A DNA stretch of 64,000 nucleotides from Motacilla alba alba (GCF_015832195.1 NC_052018.1:66649666-66713665); one strand, 5' to 3'; positions 1 to 12,938 are shown, numbered from the stretch's first letter. The notes: a model not told the origin generated them from the letters alone. Numbers and translations are program-made.

Positions 1-2095
1 GGCTTATGATGAACTTTATCATATTTATATATGCAGCAAGCAGGAATCCACAGTTACATTCCATACACGGAATGTAATTTCATACACCTTAGGGACTTAA
101 ACTTCAGAGACTTTTAAATACAAACCTCTGGCTTGAAGCTGTCTTTCTCTTGGCTGCACATAGCACCCAGTAGAAGTTTGTATCTGGCTCGTCGTTTTTG
201 AGGTGTGGCAGACTTAGAGATGGTAATACAAGTAGAAGTTTTACAAATGATTGTGTTAGAGACGTGCATGAATCCCTGAGTTCCTTTATTATATGTTGTG
301 CGAGCATTCAGTTAGCTGAGGCATGCTTCACTTTTGAATCATAAGGAAAATGCCACTACCCAGCTTGCTTGCAAACTTGCTCGTTTGCTTAGAAGCCTCA
401 TTGCATCAGCAAAAACAACAGAGCGTGTTTAGAGTGCTCTGTGGAGCACTATGTTTCCTTTTCTGCGTTCAGTAATTTAAATGATTGGAGTGATACTTTT
501 GACAAGGAAGAAATCATTTCATTGTTATGGATCATTTTTCAAGTGAAACTGAGTTTTGGAATAAAGTAATGGTGAGTAAACCATGTGAATGGGGAAAGGG
601 ATCTTTATTGTTCTGAGTTTTATTCAGCAGTTTCCGAAAAGTAAGATGGAAGTGATTTTGCTATTCTCTCTGCAGAGTTATATGTCTTTTATTAAGCAGA
701 AAACATAATGTAGCCATTATAGGCAGTAACAGGCATGTTTGCTGTTATGTTCTGTTGGGAAGTGGAATGTGATTTCTTTTTTAATATCAAGATACAAATC
801 TGATTCACAGTTCATACGGCTTTCGGAAGAATCTGAAAGGGAAACACGTCAGCTCGTTATACAGATGTATTTTGTCTAAGCAGCTACCTTTAAGATAAGT
901 GTAACTCAGATTTTCAAAATAATTTGTGGTATTGCTATCTTGATATTTAAAGAGGTGGGTATGTGACTTTAAAAAAAAAAAAAGAAAAAGAAAATTATAA
1001 CCTAATTTTATTTCTGATGGGGGGAAAAAATTTCAAGGCGACTAATTATGACTGTTCTCTCTATGAGAACAGTATTCTGCATGTTCTGTAAGTAGCCATT
1101 TTCTTTTTTTCTTCTTTTTTTCTTTTTTTTGCCATCAAAATGCAACTACTATTTTAGTCATTGAGTTATTGATTTTATCCAAAGAGACACTGTGGGTTTT
1201 TTAAGTCCTAGTTTTGCCCATAAGAGCAGGAAGGCCAGACAGAATAATGCTGCTTATGTAAAAGGAGGTACTTATATGCATAGCTGCAGGTCAGGACAAG
1301 TAAACTTTATTGTGCCCTCTCTTGTTGCTGATGGTAATCAGGACATTCATATTAGCCTGGCGAAAAGGAAAAATCAACTGGAGGCTTGCTAAAGTAACTT
1401 AAAGAACACTTTCTTTTCTGATGGAGAAAGGGAGCCTGATCTGTCTGGTAAAGCTTATAATCAGTGTGTCTGGCTTATTGTCTCAGGCATTGCCACAGGC
1501 AGCCTTAGATCAGTTTGAGGAAGCCATAGTACAACCCATTTTACTACACTTGTTTACAAAGTGAATTGTACTTTGTTCGTGTGGTACACTATTCCTACAA
1601 AATCTTTCCGTTTCCATATTCTTAAAATGTCAGTAATTTTTTCTTACTCTACTGGTGCATTTTATCTGATGGCACTGTTTCAGCTATCTCTAGGTCTTTT
1701 CTCCACAGGCAGCACTGCAGTTGGGAGAGCATGATTAATATAAAACTTACTCAAATTTGTGAGGGCTTATTTGTAGTTCCTTGTTTTAAAAAGGGTGACT
1801 AAAGTAACCATTTGGCCGTCCCACTGCTGAAAATACAGGATTACACAAACAACCTGCATATCAGGGATGTATGAGTTAAAGTAATCTTTTTCCATATAAT
1901 TTAGCTAAAGTCTGCAAGCTATGAATTAATTTTTTTGTCTTTGTATATGTAATTTGTGCTAACGTCATTAGCTCACGACAGCAGGTTTGGAAGTGGAAAT
2001 GATTGTCCTATTAAGCCTTTGGGCCACAGTCGTGTAATCTGGTTGTAAACCAAGAGTTTTATGGGTAAAGGCAAGCTCTGTGGCTGTCTGAACAT
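1..2095. other. Unique AT-rich DNA, no gene seen
   Basis: No ORF here has a recognisable domain, and no RNA gene or repeat family was recognised. It contains only low-complexity patches: an A-rich run near 971-1003 and a T/C-rich tract near 1099-1130. Best read as intergenic or intronic sequence. Confidence 0.6.
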
Positions 2096-2096
2096 A

Positions 2097-2640
2097 TGTA
2101 GCTTTGGCTAAGGTATCAGGTGCCACAGCCCCTCTCTGCTCCGCTGATTTCCCAGCTGCCAGGGAAGGCACAGTGCAAAAACAGAAGCAGCAGTCACGGA
2201 TCCTGGGGTACTTTTATTTGATGGTATTGCTCCCCTTTTGGCTTCTCCAGGACCCCAAACTCGGGACTGACAATAGTTTATATACCGGGGGAGGGTTGCA
2301 GGACAGGATACAGAATTCAAAAATCAGGAGAACTAGAGATAACATACAAGGCGGGCATTCAAATCTCCACCAATGAAGAATCCCAAGGGAAAAGGACAGT
2401 TTAGAGAAATGCTGACTTGACAGAGAAGTTTCTCGAGAAGGTGGTTTTTTTAGGGGTTAGATTGGCATTTCCTGCCAGGAGGAGTAAAGGAAGTTCTGGG
2501 AGAAGAGCGGAAACCAGGGGGCAGCTACAAGGAGATTACAAATCAAACAATAGTCATATTAATCAAACAAAACACATCCCAACAAACATATATATTGAAC
2601 AGGTTCCCATTCTGGAAGTTACCTTTGCAACTTAGTTATA
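2097..2640 (-). mobile_element. Probable solo LTR of an avian endogenous retrovirus
   Basis: Read on the minus strand, this segment has the order of signals expected in a retroviral LTR. A TATA box (TATATAAA-type, plus-strand 2277-2284) is followed about 65 bases downstream by an AATAAA polyadenylation signal (plus-strand 2213-2218) and then a U5-like tail. The TATA-to-AATAAA spacing fits an LTR with a short R region. Upstream on the minus strand lies a U3-like stretch of about 260 bases or more. No gag, pol or env-like frame flanks it on either side, so it is probably a solo LTR left by recombination or the remnant of a decayed provirus. The TG...CA ends and the target-site duplication could not be fixed, so both boundaries are approximate. 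The exact ERV family is not identified. A chance arrangement of promoter-like motifs is the main alternative. Confidence 0.55.
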
Positions 2641-3047
2641 TTAACTTCAAGTCCAGTGACCACTTTGGAAATGTCTTCTGCACGATTTATTTGCTAAGTG
2701 GATTAAATATATCTTTAAAAAATAAAACTAGGACAAAATCTCTGTTTGTTCTTTATTTTGCAGTGACTGGGGGTTCATCTGATTGTACTCTTCTCAGATG
2801 AGCTCTCTCTGCCAAGAGCAGAGGCCCTGCACTCAAGACTGAACTTTAGAAACACTGCATGAAAAAGATGCAATGAAATCTGTCTGTGCGATTTCCCTTT
2901 TCTTGAAATCAAAAATGGAGCTGTGTTTGTGTGAACATTGTGATTTTAAAGAAGTATTTTAAAAGAAAGGTGCCTAGAAATGTTGGTTGTGATTTCAAAA
3001 GAGAACAGCAAATGCTTTGCGTTCCTGTGGAGGAAGCCAGCTGACTG
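2641..3047. other. Unique DNA; possible 3' UTR of the 3048-3277 candidate exon
   Basis: Nothing coding was recognised. If the neighbouring minus-strand segment is a terminal exon, its 3' UTR would run into this stretch. Minus-strand AATAAA motifs (TTTATT on the plus strand) occur near 2752, about 295 bases past the stop codon. Confidence 0.3.
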
Positions 3048-3277
3048 TCATGAAGAAGATGTGCTGGTGTTCACACTGGGAGAGAGGTTTGCAGTTACAC
3101 TGCTGTGCTGAGCCGAGATCTGGAGGGGATTCTCAAGTTGCTCTGCAGAGTACCTCGCTTCTGGAACCTGGTGAACTGGTTCCCCATGTGTCTTGACTAT
3201 GGGGTTATCCAGCCAGCTTGGCGAGAGTGAGTCAGGATATCTGGTCCTTACTGGATCATTGGTCTGAGCCACATTCC
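3048..3277 (-). other. Candidate terminal coding exon of an unidentified gene
   Basis: On the minus strand a pyrimidine-rich tract of about 20 bases ends in GACAG, an excellent 3' splice site, immediately before 3277. The frame that follows stays open for about 76 codons, to a TGA at 3050-3048. The predicted peptide is rich in S, P, N, T and charged residues and ends in a Ser/Thr-rich tail (VNTSTSSS). It has no membrane segment and no domain that could be recognised. The open frame continues upstream past the splice site for a further 60 codons, but that part is hydrophobic with an F-run encoded by the pyrimidine tract, as expected of intron sequence. No upstream exon partner was convincingly identified. 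A chance ORF next to a chance splice-like motif is a serious alternative. Confidence 0.22.
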
Positions 3278-6200
3278 CTGTCACAGATAAAAAGAAAAAA
3301 AATTGAGGCATTCTGAACATTTCAAAGGCAGTAGAGGACCCATTCTCCTGATCCACGGGCATTTTGCTCCCACTTTTGAGTTTTAGTAACAAAATACATT
3401 GTAACAGAATGTGGCTTATGATGTCAGGATACAAATGGTAACAGTGGTAGAAAAACATTTAACCATAAAGTCATTTTCATTGAAAACTGGGAATGGTAGG
3501 AACATCATTAGAGCAAAATGGCTGTTTGATGCAAGGACAACAAATCCTGTGGAAAGATTTTTTTTTTTCTTTGCTTCATATTAGATGCTGAATTTCTGCC
3601 TCTATTTATATCCATGGGTTGGGTCTGGACTGTGATTCTCATCAAGGGATGCTGAATGTGGAAGGTCTCTTGACTTCCTTCATGGCTGCTGGTGTCTTGA
3701 GGTCAGGAGTCACTCCTGTGGGCTCAGAAGTGCCCTGCTGTCCTTACCATTGTCTCATTTCATTTGGGGTGCAGTAGTCACAGACAAAATCTCTTGCTGA
3801 TGGGGATTTTCTTGATGTAAATTCAGAACCGCTCTGTTTTGCCAGTTGGTGTCAATGTAGGATTTGACACAGGTTGAGACGGGCGCAGAACAGAAGGAGT
3901 GTTAATTGCCAGGTCATGGGTTCTATTATGGGGTCTGTCTAACCATACAAATAGAATGTGCCAGTGTTTGCTCTTGGCAAGTGCAGTGTCCCTCTGCTAA
4001 GACTTTTTGGGTGTAGTACAGAAACTTGGCGCTGCAGAACTGTAAGTTAACTCTGTGTGTTGCCAGCTTCACCACACAATGGGAAGAGTGATCCTTGACA
4101 CTTTCCTTTAATTAAAGTGCTTGAAGCAAAAAGATAAGCTAAACAGCTCTTTAGAAATAACATAAATAAAAGCACTAGTAGGTTTTAAACATGAACACTG
4201 AAGAAATCATGGTTTAAAATTAAAGCAACCCTTAGCTGAGGCACAGCAAGGGACTGGACTGCATCTTCTCCTTGTTCCGAGTTCTGGGCACATTGATTGT
4301 ATCAGCTTCCCTGACCAAGCAGAAGTCCCATCTTTTTTGAAAGGCCTGTTCTTGTCTGGATGTAATCCACCAACATCTGAAACACTTTATGCATCACTGA
4401 CCAGTTGGAAAGTTCAAATTCACATGCATGAAGAAACTGCAGATCCATTTGCATGATAAGCCACAATCATGCTGGTTTTGTGTAGTTAATTAGTAGATAG
4501 CAATATATTCTTCCATAGCAATTGCATATAGACTTTTTTCCCCTCCGAATCATCTCTCCCCATTCACTGTCTCAGTTTGTATTTTGTGCCTCTTTCCACT
4601 CCATCTATCAATCTGAAAGTGCTGCATCTACTGTACACCTACATTTATTTTCTATTGAGACATCCAAATTCTAAAAATCTAAACCAACTGTTAACAGGTA
4701 ATCTGCTCATCTGGAAGCCAATAATTTTTTTAGCATCAGGTTGAAAACTATATTCTTCCCCAGAGAAAAGATATATATATATTGATGTGTTTATGCTTTG
4801 CAGTAATAATATTTGTCCATGTGAGAAAGTGTGAAGTTTTTTTCTCCTGTCACACCATATGGCTTATGACTATTTACAATCCAAACAGTAACAGCTGCTG
4901 CTGTGTAAGAGAATCCATTCCTCTGAGCTGGAGATGCGCTGAGTAGGGAATGACAAAGTATGTGTCCACAGATGTATTCCAAATATCCTCATTTACCACT
5001 CACCATCCTGTCTATCTTTCTCCTCTTAGAAACTATTGGAGCTTTTTTCTTCTATTCATAGCTGATGGGGAGAGCTTTGACAGCTTTGTTTAGGAGTTGG
5101 GGAGCAGATAGGGAAGCTATGTTCGATAATGACTGTCCAAATGAGAGAAGGGAAGGACATTCTGGCTGGGTGCTCAGCAAAATGAAAAGATGAATCATGC
5201 ACACCTTTCAAAGAAAAGCCAATTGACTCTATCTAAATAGTTGACTCTCCTGATCAATAAATTAGAAGTTTCTAGTTGGAAGAATAAGCCAATAAGTCTC
5301 AAGAACTTAAAATATGTGTCACTTCATGCCCTTCATTGATGCATGCTTAAAACTTGGAACTCCATATTACAAAGATGTATTTTGCATTCCTCGGATAGTA
5401 TGAGTCATTTTGAATTCCTATCAATTACCTGTTTGAACCTCCTTTTCTTTCCTGCATTTTTCTCCTGGCCATTTTGGTAATTCCTGAATTTTTGTATCAG
5501 GCGTTGTAAGAAAATACTTTCTCTTGTCAGTCCTCCCTGTCAACAGCAGGAGGACACTTTCCAGCTATTACACAAGTGATCTACCTGCCCGGCCTTTACT
5601 TAATAGTGCTCTCGTTAAAAATGGCATTTAAAACATGTCCACGCCTGTCAGCAGGTTCTCCCATATTTGCACCAAGTTGTTCATGTACCTGCTCTTTCCC
5701 AATAGGTTAGACAATTGGCACATTATATTTATTATGACTTATCTCACAAAAGCATATTCCAGGGAGGATGAAATGTTCAGCAGGGTATTCCCTGGACATA
5801 TTCTTCCTGTCACACAATAATCTAGCAATGCTCATTAGCAAAGAAGAATTGCAGGTTTCTTGCAGTGATTGCTTTATCTGCCATGAAGGTTTGCTGGTAA
5901 ATAAAACCCAGCGGATTTTGTCCGGCTTCAGAGTGCGTTGCAATGAGCTATGAATAGAAGTAAGCACACCTTCTAGCAACATTTTCTGTTACCCTGAACT
6001 CTTCTGATTGAAAAGTCTTAAAATTAAACCAGGTTAATTCCCTCACAGCATATAGTGAATGATACATAACATTTGCATTTCAGGTTTCTTAATGTATCTG
6101 CAGTAGTCCTGTGCCACTGGGATTTTTTCATGTCAAGGCTACAGCTACCATAGAAACAAAAGAACTAGAAGGAACTTTCTGAGCTTTACTGGTAGTTAGG

Positions 6201-9200
6201 CTGGCAGCCCCAAACCTCACTGCTCCAGCAGTCCTTTAATTTAGATGCCCTTGTGGTCATCTCACAGAGACATGTTTTTAACTTTAATAGTTTTCTTCCT
6301 TGTGCTTGGTATGAGCCCGTCTCTAGCTCAGACTCCACTTACCAAGGTCAACAGCCTCTGCTCCTCTCCTTATGTACAATAGATGCTCTGCTGACATGAT
6401 GACACTGCCTGCTTACAATTTCTCTGTCATGGCTGTGCAGTGACCAGAAAGGTTTTGAAGTAGAGACCCCGCAGGAATGAATACAACCTTGTGACAACTG
6501 ATAATGACCTGTAGGGTGCAATCCCATGTGCCATTTCATCGTCTGAGTAAAGTGGAAGTCCAGGTGGATACAGATCAAATCCCTTTATTGCCCAAGCAAT
6601 ACTGTTTATGGTTAAGGCAAAATCTTTATTAATTCAAGCGCTGTAATATGGCACCATGTAGTTGTGATTCCATAATTCATGTGCTGAGTCAGCTCATTCC
6701 CATGTGAAGAAAGAAGTTACTTGAGAACATGCTCCTTGGTGTGAATTTCATCTTGCTTGTCACAGATAAAATGATATTACCAGAAATATTTGTATCAAAA
6801 GTCATAAGTGGAAGCTTAATCTACATCTGTGTTACAGCAAAGAAGTTCTAACATATTCCTAGCAAAAAATATATGTGGTAGGTGCCATTTTCTCCCCCAT
6901 TTCTACTTCACTAGAAGAGAAAAATCCCTTCAGCTTCCTTGGTTCAATGCAGCTGTGCCCAGATTAAACTTGGAACTGCATGGAGAGAAATCAATATAAA
7001 ACAACTGACAACAAAAATGGCAGATGGGAAGAATTTCTCTTTATAAACTACAGCTATGTTTTGTCATGCCCTTTGCTTGCCAAAGCTGTTCTGTGAGCAG
7101 TAACAATGGGTTGCATAAACAAATTTAAGGGATTGATGGAATTTGATTTCATGCTTTGTTCTGGCTAGCTGTCTGCTGTGTTAAGTAGAGAATCCATTTC
7201 AATACTCACTATGCAAAATTCTAGAAACAGCTGTATTTACTTCTAAGGTGCTGCCTAGGGATAGCCAAGTTTCTTGGCAACTGTGTTAGAGCACTCTGTC
7301 TAGAAATAACCTGGAGGAAAATTTTTTTTTGCTGACCTCTGACATGATTTGATACCTTCAATACCAGATACTAAAGCCTCTGCTCTTCCTATTGTCCTGC
7401 TCTTAGTCAATACAACACTGAATTTGCTTGAAAGCTGTCTCTGCTTCCTAGCAGGGAACCCATGAGTGGAGACTGAATTTACACCCATTCCTTTCTGCTG
7501 CCCCTTCACTTTGAAAACACTGCAGAAATAAATTGCAAAGGGTCTGTGCTTCACTACTAGCTTTATAAGCCTGTGAAATTTGCCTCTCCTGCACACAGTC
7601 AGCCTTGCATACTAAAATTGCTTAGCTTTGGGACTTCATAGGTGTTGTCTGCATTTTGGCTTCTGACCAGCAAGCTAGAATCTCAGAGAGTAATCTCTCA
7701 AATCCCATACACTTGCTTAGCATAGCAAGTTAGAGCAAGGAGCTGTATTTGGACAGCATCCCAGTGAGACACCATGGAAAGTATGGAACCAGTTACTGTC
7801 ATAAACCTGTACCTTGATGTGAATCCTAGTGTTGCTGAAGCATGCCTCTCAGAAACCTGCTCCTGGAAGTTAGAGTCATTGATTTGCCCAGAGACCTCTG
7901 CCAGGACCCAAGTGAGAGATGTGAATGCGCTTATGCAATAGCCTCGTGAAAGCTCACCCAGTAGCATCAGGCAAGCACCTCCAACAGCGACTGTATGGTT
8001 TCTCCTGCCATGCCAGAAAACCTTGAGGTAAAGGGATGAGGTAAAAGGGCATTTGGGGAGGTCTTCTCTCTGCATCCTACTCTAAAGCAAACAAAGTCCT
8101 GCTCCTTCCATCTCATATGTGTAAGGAATCTTCTTTCCTGTGCTTCCCAGGCTGATGATATAAGGTCTCATTTTGTTGGAAAATACAAGGTAGGGATAAT
8201 AAAACAATGTGACAGCAGAATCTTACAAGAGAAGAATTGAAGTGCAAATGCTGTGTCTTCCTCCTTTTCCCTGCAGAAATGTCCATCTTAGCTGTGCTAA
8301 AGAGCAGGAATGCCAGCAGCAGGGAAAGCTCAGCAGGGCTGAGACTCTGGGATCCTCAGGGAGCCTCAGGCCTGACCGTACCATAGGAGGAGACTTTTGG
8401 GCCATTTCCCCTAGCGTGGCTGTCACTCCATTTCTCAGTAGCACAAAATAGTCAATCAGTGGCCCAAGTGAGGGTCTGACAGGCTGAGAGCTGTGCACGG
8501 TCATATGGGTTGAGAAGACTTCAAGCATCTGCATGATCCGCTTTAATGAAGGTCATTTTAGATTTAAAATGCACTTGACCAATCCTAGATCAATTCCTGC
8601 AGCATGAATTGCACTTTATAGTGCCGTTGATATCGTTATTTCTTCAATTTCACTCCTTTTACTGTGAGTTTTATCTGAAAAAAAAATTACTGTTCCCCAC
8701 TTTGTGCTGTCACTGGATAAACTTACTTTCTCCAATACCTTTACTAAACCAGTGGTGCAGATCCTGTGTTAAAAACCTGCAGCTGTTACAAGAATTTCGT
8801 ATGTACATCTTCAAAATCCATCTTTTGCCTCTTGATTTAATAGTCTTCTAAGCCATTACTTCTAAAAGGGATGTTGCCTATTTTTTATTTCTCAGGTTCA
8901 GTAGCTAGTGATAAATGAATCTCAAGAGAGAAAAAAGCTGAAGATGATGAATAGAAGAAAAATGTTCATTATTAGCTCAGGCAGAAAATGAATCCCTTTT
9001 CAGAAATTCAGGAAGTTGATAATAGTGGATTTTCTTTTTTATATAGATGATTACCCTCATGACAAATCTATCACTTTTCCTTCTCAAACAAGTATGATAT
9101 GTTTTGTCTTTTTTTTCTTCTTGACAAGGGGATTCATGACATAATGTCACCCTGTTGGAAAATGTGTATGTTTCTGGTAATTACTGGAAATGATGATGTT

Positions 9201-10200
9201 CTTAATTTCCATATTATGCAGGGTGGTTGTGATTAAAAAGTTAGACATTGACATGCAAGAAAGTGCTGGGATAAGTCAGTTAATTTCTCCTAGCTGCAGC
9301 AGGCATTTCTCTGTGAGGGAGACACACTACCACTCATGTGTGCTTTTTTAACTGTTTAACAGCAATCCCTGTACAAAGCAGAGCTGTGATCCCTCAGAGA
9401 TGCTGAATTTTTTTGCCATCTTCGGTGGATGTACCGGATCCCTCATGAAAATTTGTTCAGGAGCTCTGGGGTACTTTTTTAGTGTTCCCACACAAAGAAA
9501 AAACAAACAAACAAAAAAACCCAAACACTGTCTTATTACCTATTTCCAGGTCTCTATGTATTATTTTCAGAGACACAGAAGTGACACTCCATCTAAGCGC
9601 CTCCCCCCACAGTGATGTGCTGCAGTGGAAACTCAGGCAGAGAATGGGGTGCCAAACGGGATGCCTTCTTATCAAAACAGGATCCCTGCCTTCTTAGACA
9701 TATCCTACCTTTGGACTTCATTTAGTATCTCTCTCCAAATTGCTCTGCTAAAAAGTCAAAGCCAAGGGTGACAGATCTACTCTCTCACCATGTGTACTGG
9801 TCTCTCCTTGCACTTAAAGAGTGAAGTCACAGGTTGTGTTAAGTCTTGCCCAGCCCTTTATAACTCCTCAGCCACATTTAACATGTCACATCTGGCCACC
9901 CTTAGGCGTGGTCGGCATCTTTATTCAAAAAGTGTGATGGAATGCTTACCTAAAACATTTGCCAAACTAAAAAGAAAAAAAGTGAAGCAAAGCCATGATT
10001 TAAGGTTCCCTTGGGAAATGGAAAGAGAGGCTGGCAGCAGGGCTGCCTCTGAAAACTGCTGGGAGAGGAGTATTCAGTAAAGGAGGAGGAATCAGAAGAA
10101 GGGATGATCCTCTCACCAGTATGTCAGAACAAGGCAAGGTTTGTGTTAATGGGTTGCTGCAACACAGACAAATTCTGAGAGCTTTCTGAACTTAGGAAAG
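3278..10200. other. Unique AT-rich DNA, no gene seen
   Basis: About 7 kb with only short frames (125 codons at most, 7698-8075 minus). None shows a recognisable family, and overlapping frames exist on the opposite strand. A plus-strand 3' splice-like motif (pyrimidine tract ending CCTGCAG) is present at about 8253-8276, without a recognisable exon after it. An AAAC-rich low-complexity patch lies at about 9497-9526. No repeat family was recognised. Confidence 0.55.
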
Positions 10201-10225
10201 GGTTTTTTTTTCTATATTTTTTTCT

Positions 10226-10270
10226 TTAAAGGATTACTTTTCTACTCATGGTAGAGAAGTAATCCTTTAA
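10226..10270. repeat. Near-perfect inverted repeat / hairpin
   Basis: Two 20-base arms (10226-10245 and 10251-10270) are reverse complements except at one position. That position would be a G-U wobble in a plus-strand transcript. The loop is 5 bases (TCATG). Both ends carry TTAA-type sequence (TTAAAGG...CCTTTAA). The stem is short for a microRNA precursor, and pairing stops at the arm ends. Other readings are a tiny palindromic insertion, a template-switch product, or the remnant of a TTAA-targeting miniature transposon. Confidence 0.85.
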
Positions 10271-12500
10271 TGCAGTGACAATTTATAGTATTGCAACACA
10301 TTTTTCATTCTCCAAGTAGGAGGAAGAGCCTAACTCCTAAGAAGCATTATAAATTCACAAACTAAAAGTAATTAAATAAAAATTATTCACATCATCTCCT
10401 TGTGTTTTCTGCCCCTTTCCCTTCCATTTTGTACCTTGTTTTGCCAGTTTTCTCATTTAAAATTGCTAATCCTTAAAAAATTGCTGCTATGGAAAATACA
10501 AATTTATGCAATAAGGAATGTTCTTGGTAAATTGAAATATTTTATAAGCATAGGATGTGTTTATTGAAAAAAATTGCAGTTAACTGAACTTTACTCTTGA
10601 AAATAGTTCCTTTAAATTCATGCAGAATGCAGGTAAAGGCCGCTTGATAGTCTCTTCCCTGGACTATGGTTAAGGAGTCTGGCTCCTGTGGGCTCAGAAC
10701 ACAAGATGAAAATTATTATATAGACTAGACCACAGTACAATCTAGCTCAAGCAATGGCACTGATTTTTGTAGCATGTGGTCGAAAACGTTCCAAAATTTC
10801 CTATCCAAGGGGAAAGGAAGAGCAAAGAAACCTTGTGATAGTGCCTAGATGAAATTCCAGTAAGCCACTGTATTTTAATTGAATGATTGATAAAGGAATA
10901 ACACACTATAAAATGATGTGGAAAAGATGAATACTGTTCAAAAGATTACTATGCTAATAAAGGGCAGGTTTTGCTCTGAACTAATTATAAAATCCACCTC
11001 CTGCAAATGACTGAATAGGCTCGAGTTGCTTCTTCCTAGGATTTCTTTGCCGTTGGTTATCTTTTAGCAGGAAAGTTCATTATGTGCAGTGTAGTCGTAT
11101 AATGAAAAGCAAGAGAATGAATTGTCATGAGTTCAAGAGGATTTCAGTGGTTTTAATCTTGACAGGCTTTCTGGCAGTTTCATTTACCTTTCAAACGTGC
11201 AGAAAATGTGTTCGGATCTTGGATGCAATGTACAAACATTTCAAGCAGATGTTTTTAGCCTGAGCAAGCACCATTCAGGGTGCTGTAGGGAAGCCCTGCC
11301 CATATGCTCTGGAAGCTGATGTGTGTTGATCCCTGCCTCTGCTCCAGGGTGCATACTGGATCACTTTGGCTTATTGAAAAGGCTTTTTCAGGTACAACTG
11401 ACAAAATTCCATTCTGATATGGTTGCTATGAAACTGTGAAGCACAAGGAGCTGTAAAGGTGGAGCTGGTGGAAACACAGGACAGCTGAGCCAGAGAAAGT
11501 CAAAGACCCTCCATCCAGTCCTTTGCTAGGAAGGCAGGATGCAGTTGGTGCTGCATAAACAGGACAGATGTGTGGCAACTCTCTCAAAGGTTTCTTTTTC
11601 TCCTGCAAGACCCTCATTTGCAAAGTCACCTTGTTTTCACACAGCTTTTGTCTGATCTCACCTCTCTCATCTAGCATCAGAGGCCTTTTGGTCCTACCAA
11701 AGGCTGCCTAAAACTTGTGCTGCCTGAAAGAAGCCCTTCTTTATCTTTCTAAAGCATCTGTTCACCATCTAATTTCAAAGCATAGCTGAAAATCTTTTTT
11801 GTTTGTTTGCTTTCTTTCCCCATGCTAGTGCTTTTGAATTTCTTAATCACTTTGTTGTTGTTGTTTAATTTGTAAATTTTTAGATGTGGTCCCTTTTCTT
11901 CTTTTGAGAGCAAAAAGACTGCCTCAGGTGCTGCCTTATACATGGCAACATATATCAGAAACTTATTAGTTAATAATACTTTAAAAAAACCTCACACAAC
12001 ATCCTCATTCTTTTCAAATCAGTGCAATGATTTGGACCTGTTTTGTTTCACCTAACAAAAAAAGCACAAGAAATAAACCAGTCTTTGGGAAGATGAAATA
12101 GTTAACCCTGATGATTTTTCACACACATCAGTTGTGATTAATTTTTTTAAGATTTTTTTTTCCCCTAATGCTAATACTCCCCTTTCTGACAGTGAGATGC
12201 TTGTCATGACTCTGTAATTCATGGCATACAGAGAATGTATCTGCTCCTTAGTGCATGGAAGAATAACTTTGGTTTTCATTTCCTATCCCTTACCTCCCCC
12301 TCCACCTCACTTTTTTCTTTATCCATATTTATATCAACAGTGATAAAATAAGGAGAGTTGCCTCCTACCATTTACTTCAAGGCTTAAGAAATTGCTGTAC
12401 ATACCCAGTTGGGTTACACTTTTCAGTTTATGAGGATGTTTTTAGTCTCTCAATTTATAGACTGAAGTCAGGAAATGTCTCCCTCTTACAACCAAGGCTC
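10271..12500. other. Unique DNA, no gene seen
   Basis: AT-rich sequence with short frames only (83 codons at most). No repeat family or RNA gene was recognised. Confidence 0.55.
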
Positions 12501-12504
12501 TTAG

Positions 12505-12938
12505 AGACGAGAGAGGAAGGGCAGCAAAGCTGGTGAAGGGGCTGGTGCTCAAATCTTAGCAGGAGCAGCTGAGGGAGCTGGGGTTGTTTAGCCTGGAGAA
12601 AAGGAGGTTCAGGGAGGATTTTCACTCTCTGCAACTACCTGAAGGGGAGGTGTAACCATGTGGGGATTGGTCTCTTCTTCCAGGTGACAAGTGGCAGGAT
12701 AAGAGGGAATGGCCTCAAGGTATACTAGGGGGGATTTAGATTGGGTATTAGGAAAAAAATATTAATGGAAAGGGTTGTAAAGCATTGGAACAGACTGCCC
12801 AGGGAAGTGGTTGAGCCACCATCCCTGGAAGTGTTCAAAGAATGTGTGGACATGGTTTAATGATGGACACAGTTCTAGGCTGATAGTTGGACTCAATGAT
12901 CTTAAAGTTCTTTCCATCCTTAAAGATTCTATAACTCT
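12505..12938 (+). mobile_element. CR1 LINE, 5'-truncated 3' end
   Basis: Matches the 3' portion of the avian CR1 consensus nearly throughout. It starts in the segment beginning AGGAAGGGCAGCAAAGCTGG, passes the phrases GAGGGAGCTGGGGTTGTTTAGC and CTGCCCAGGGAAGTGGTTGAG, and ends in the CR1 terminal region GACTCAATGATCTTAAAG with a decayed GATTCTATAAC tail. CR1 is a non-LTR retrotransposon that inserts by target-primed reverse transcription, so 5' truncation is usual. This copy covers only sequence downstream of the reverse-transcriptase frame. An internal gap of about 15-20 bases relative to the usual consensus lies just after the GTGTTCAAAG motif, near 12845. Antisense frames over it are not genes. 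Confidence 0.93.

Noticed and set aside
8253..8451. Plus-strand splice-acceptor motif followed by a short open frame
   Set aside because: Acceptor-like motifs are frequent by chance. The downstream frame shows no family and is matched by a longer frame on the opposite strand.
3690..10700. Shared CTCCTGTGGGCTCAGAA word at about 3713 and about 10683
   Set aside because: Similarity does not extend beyond about 18 bases, so it does not support a repeat family.
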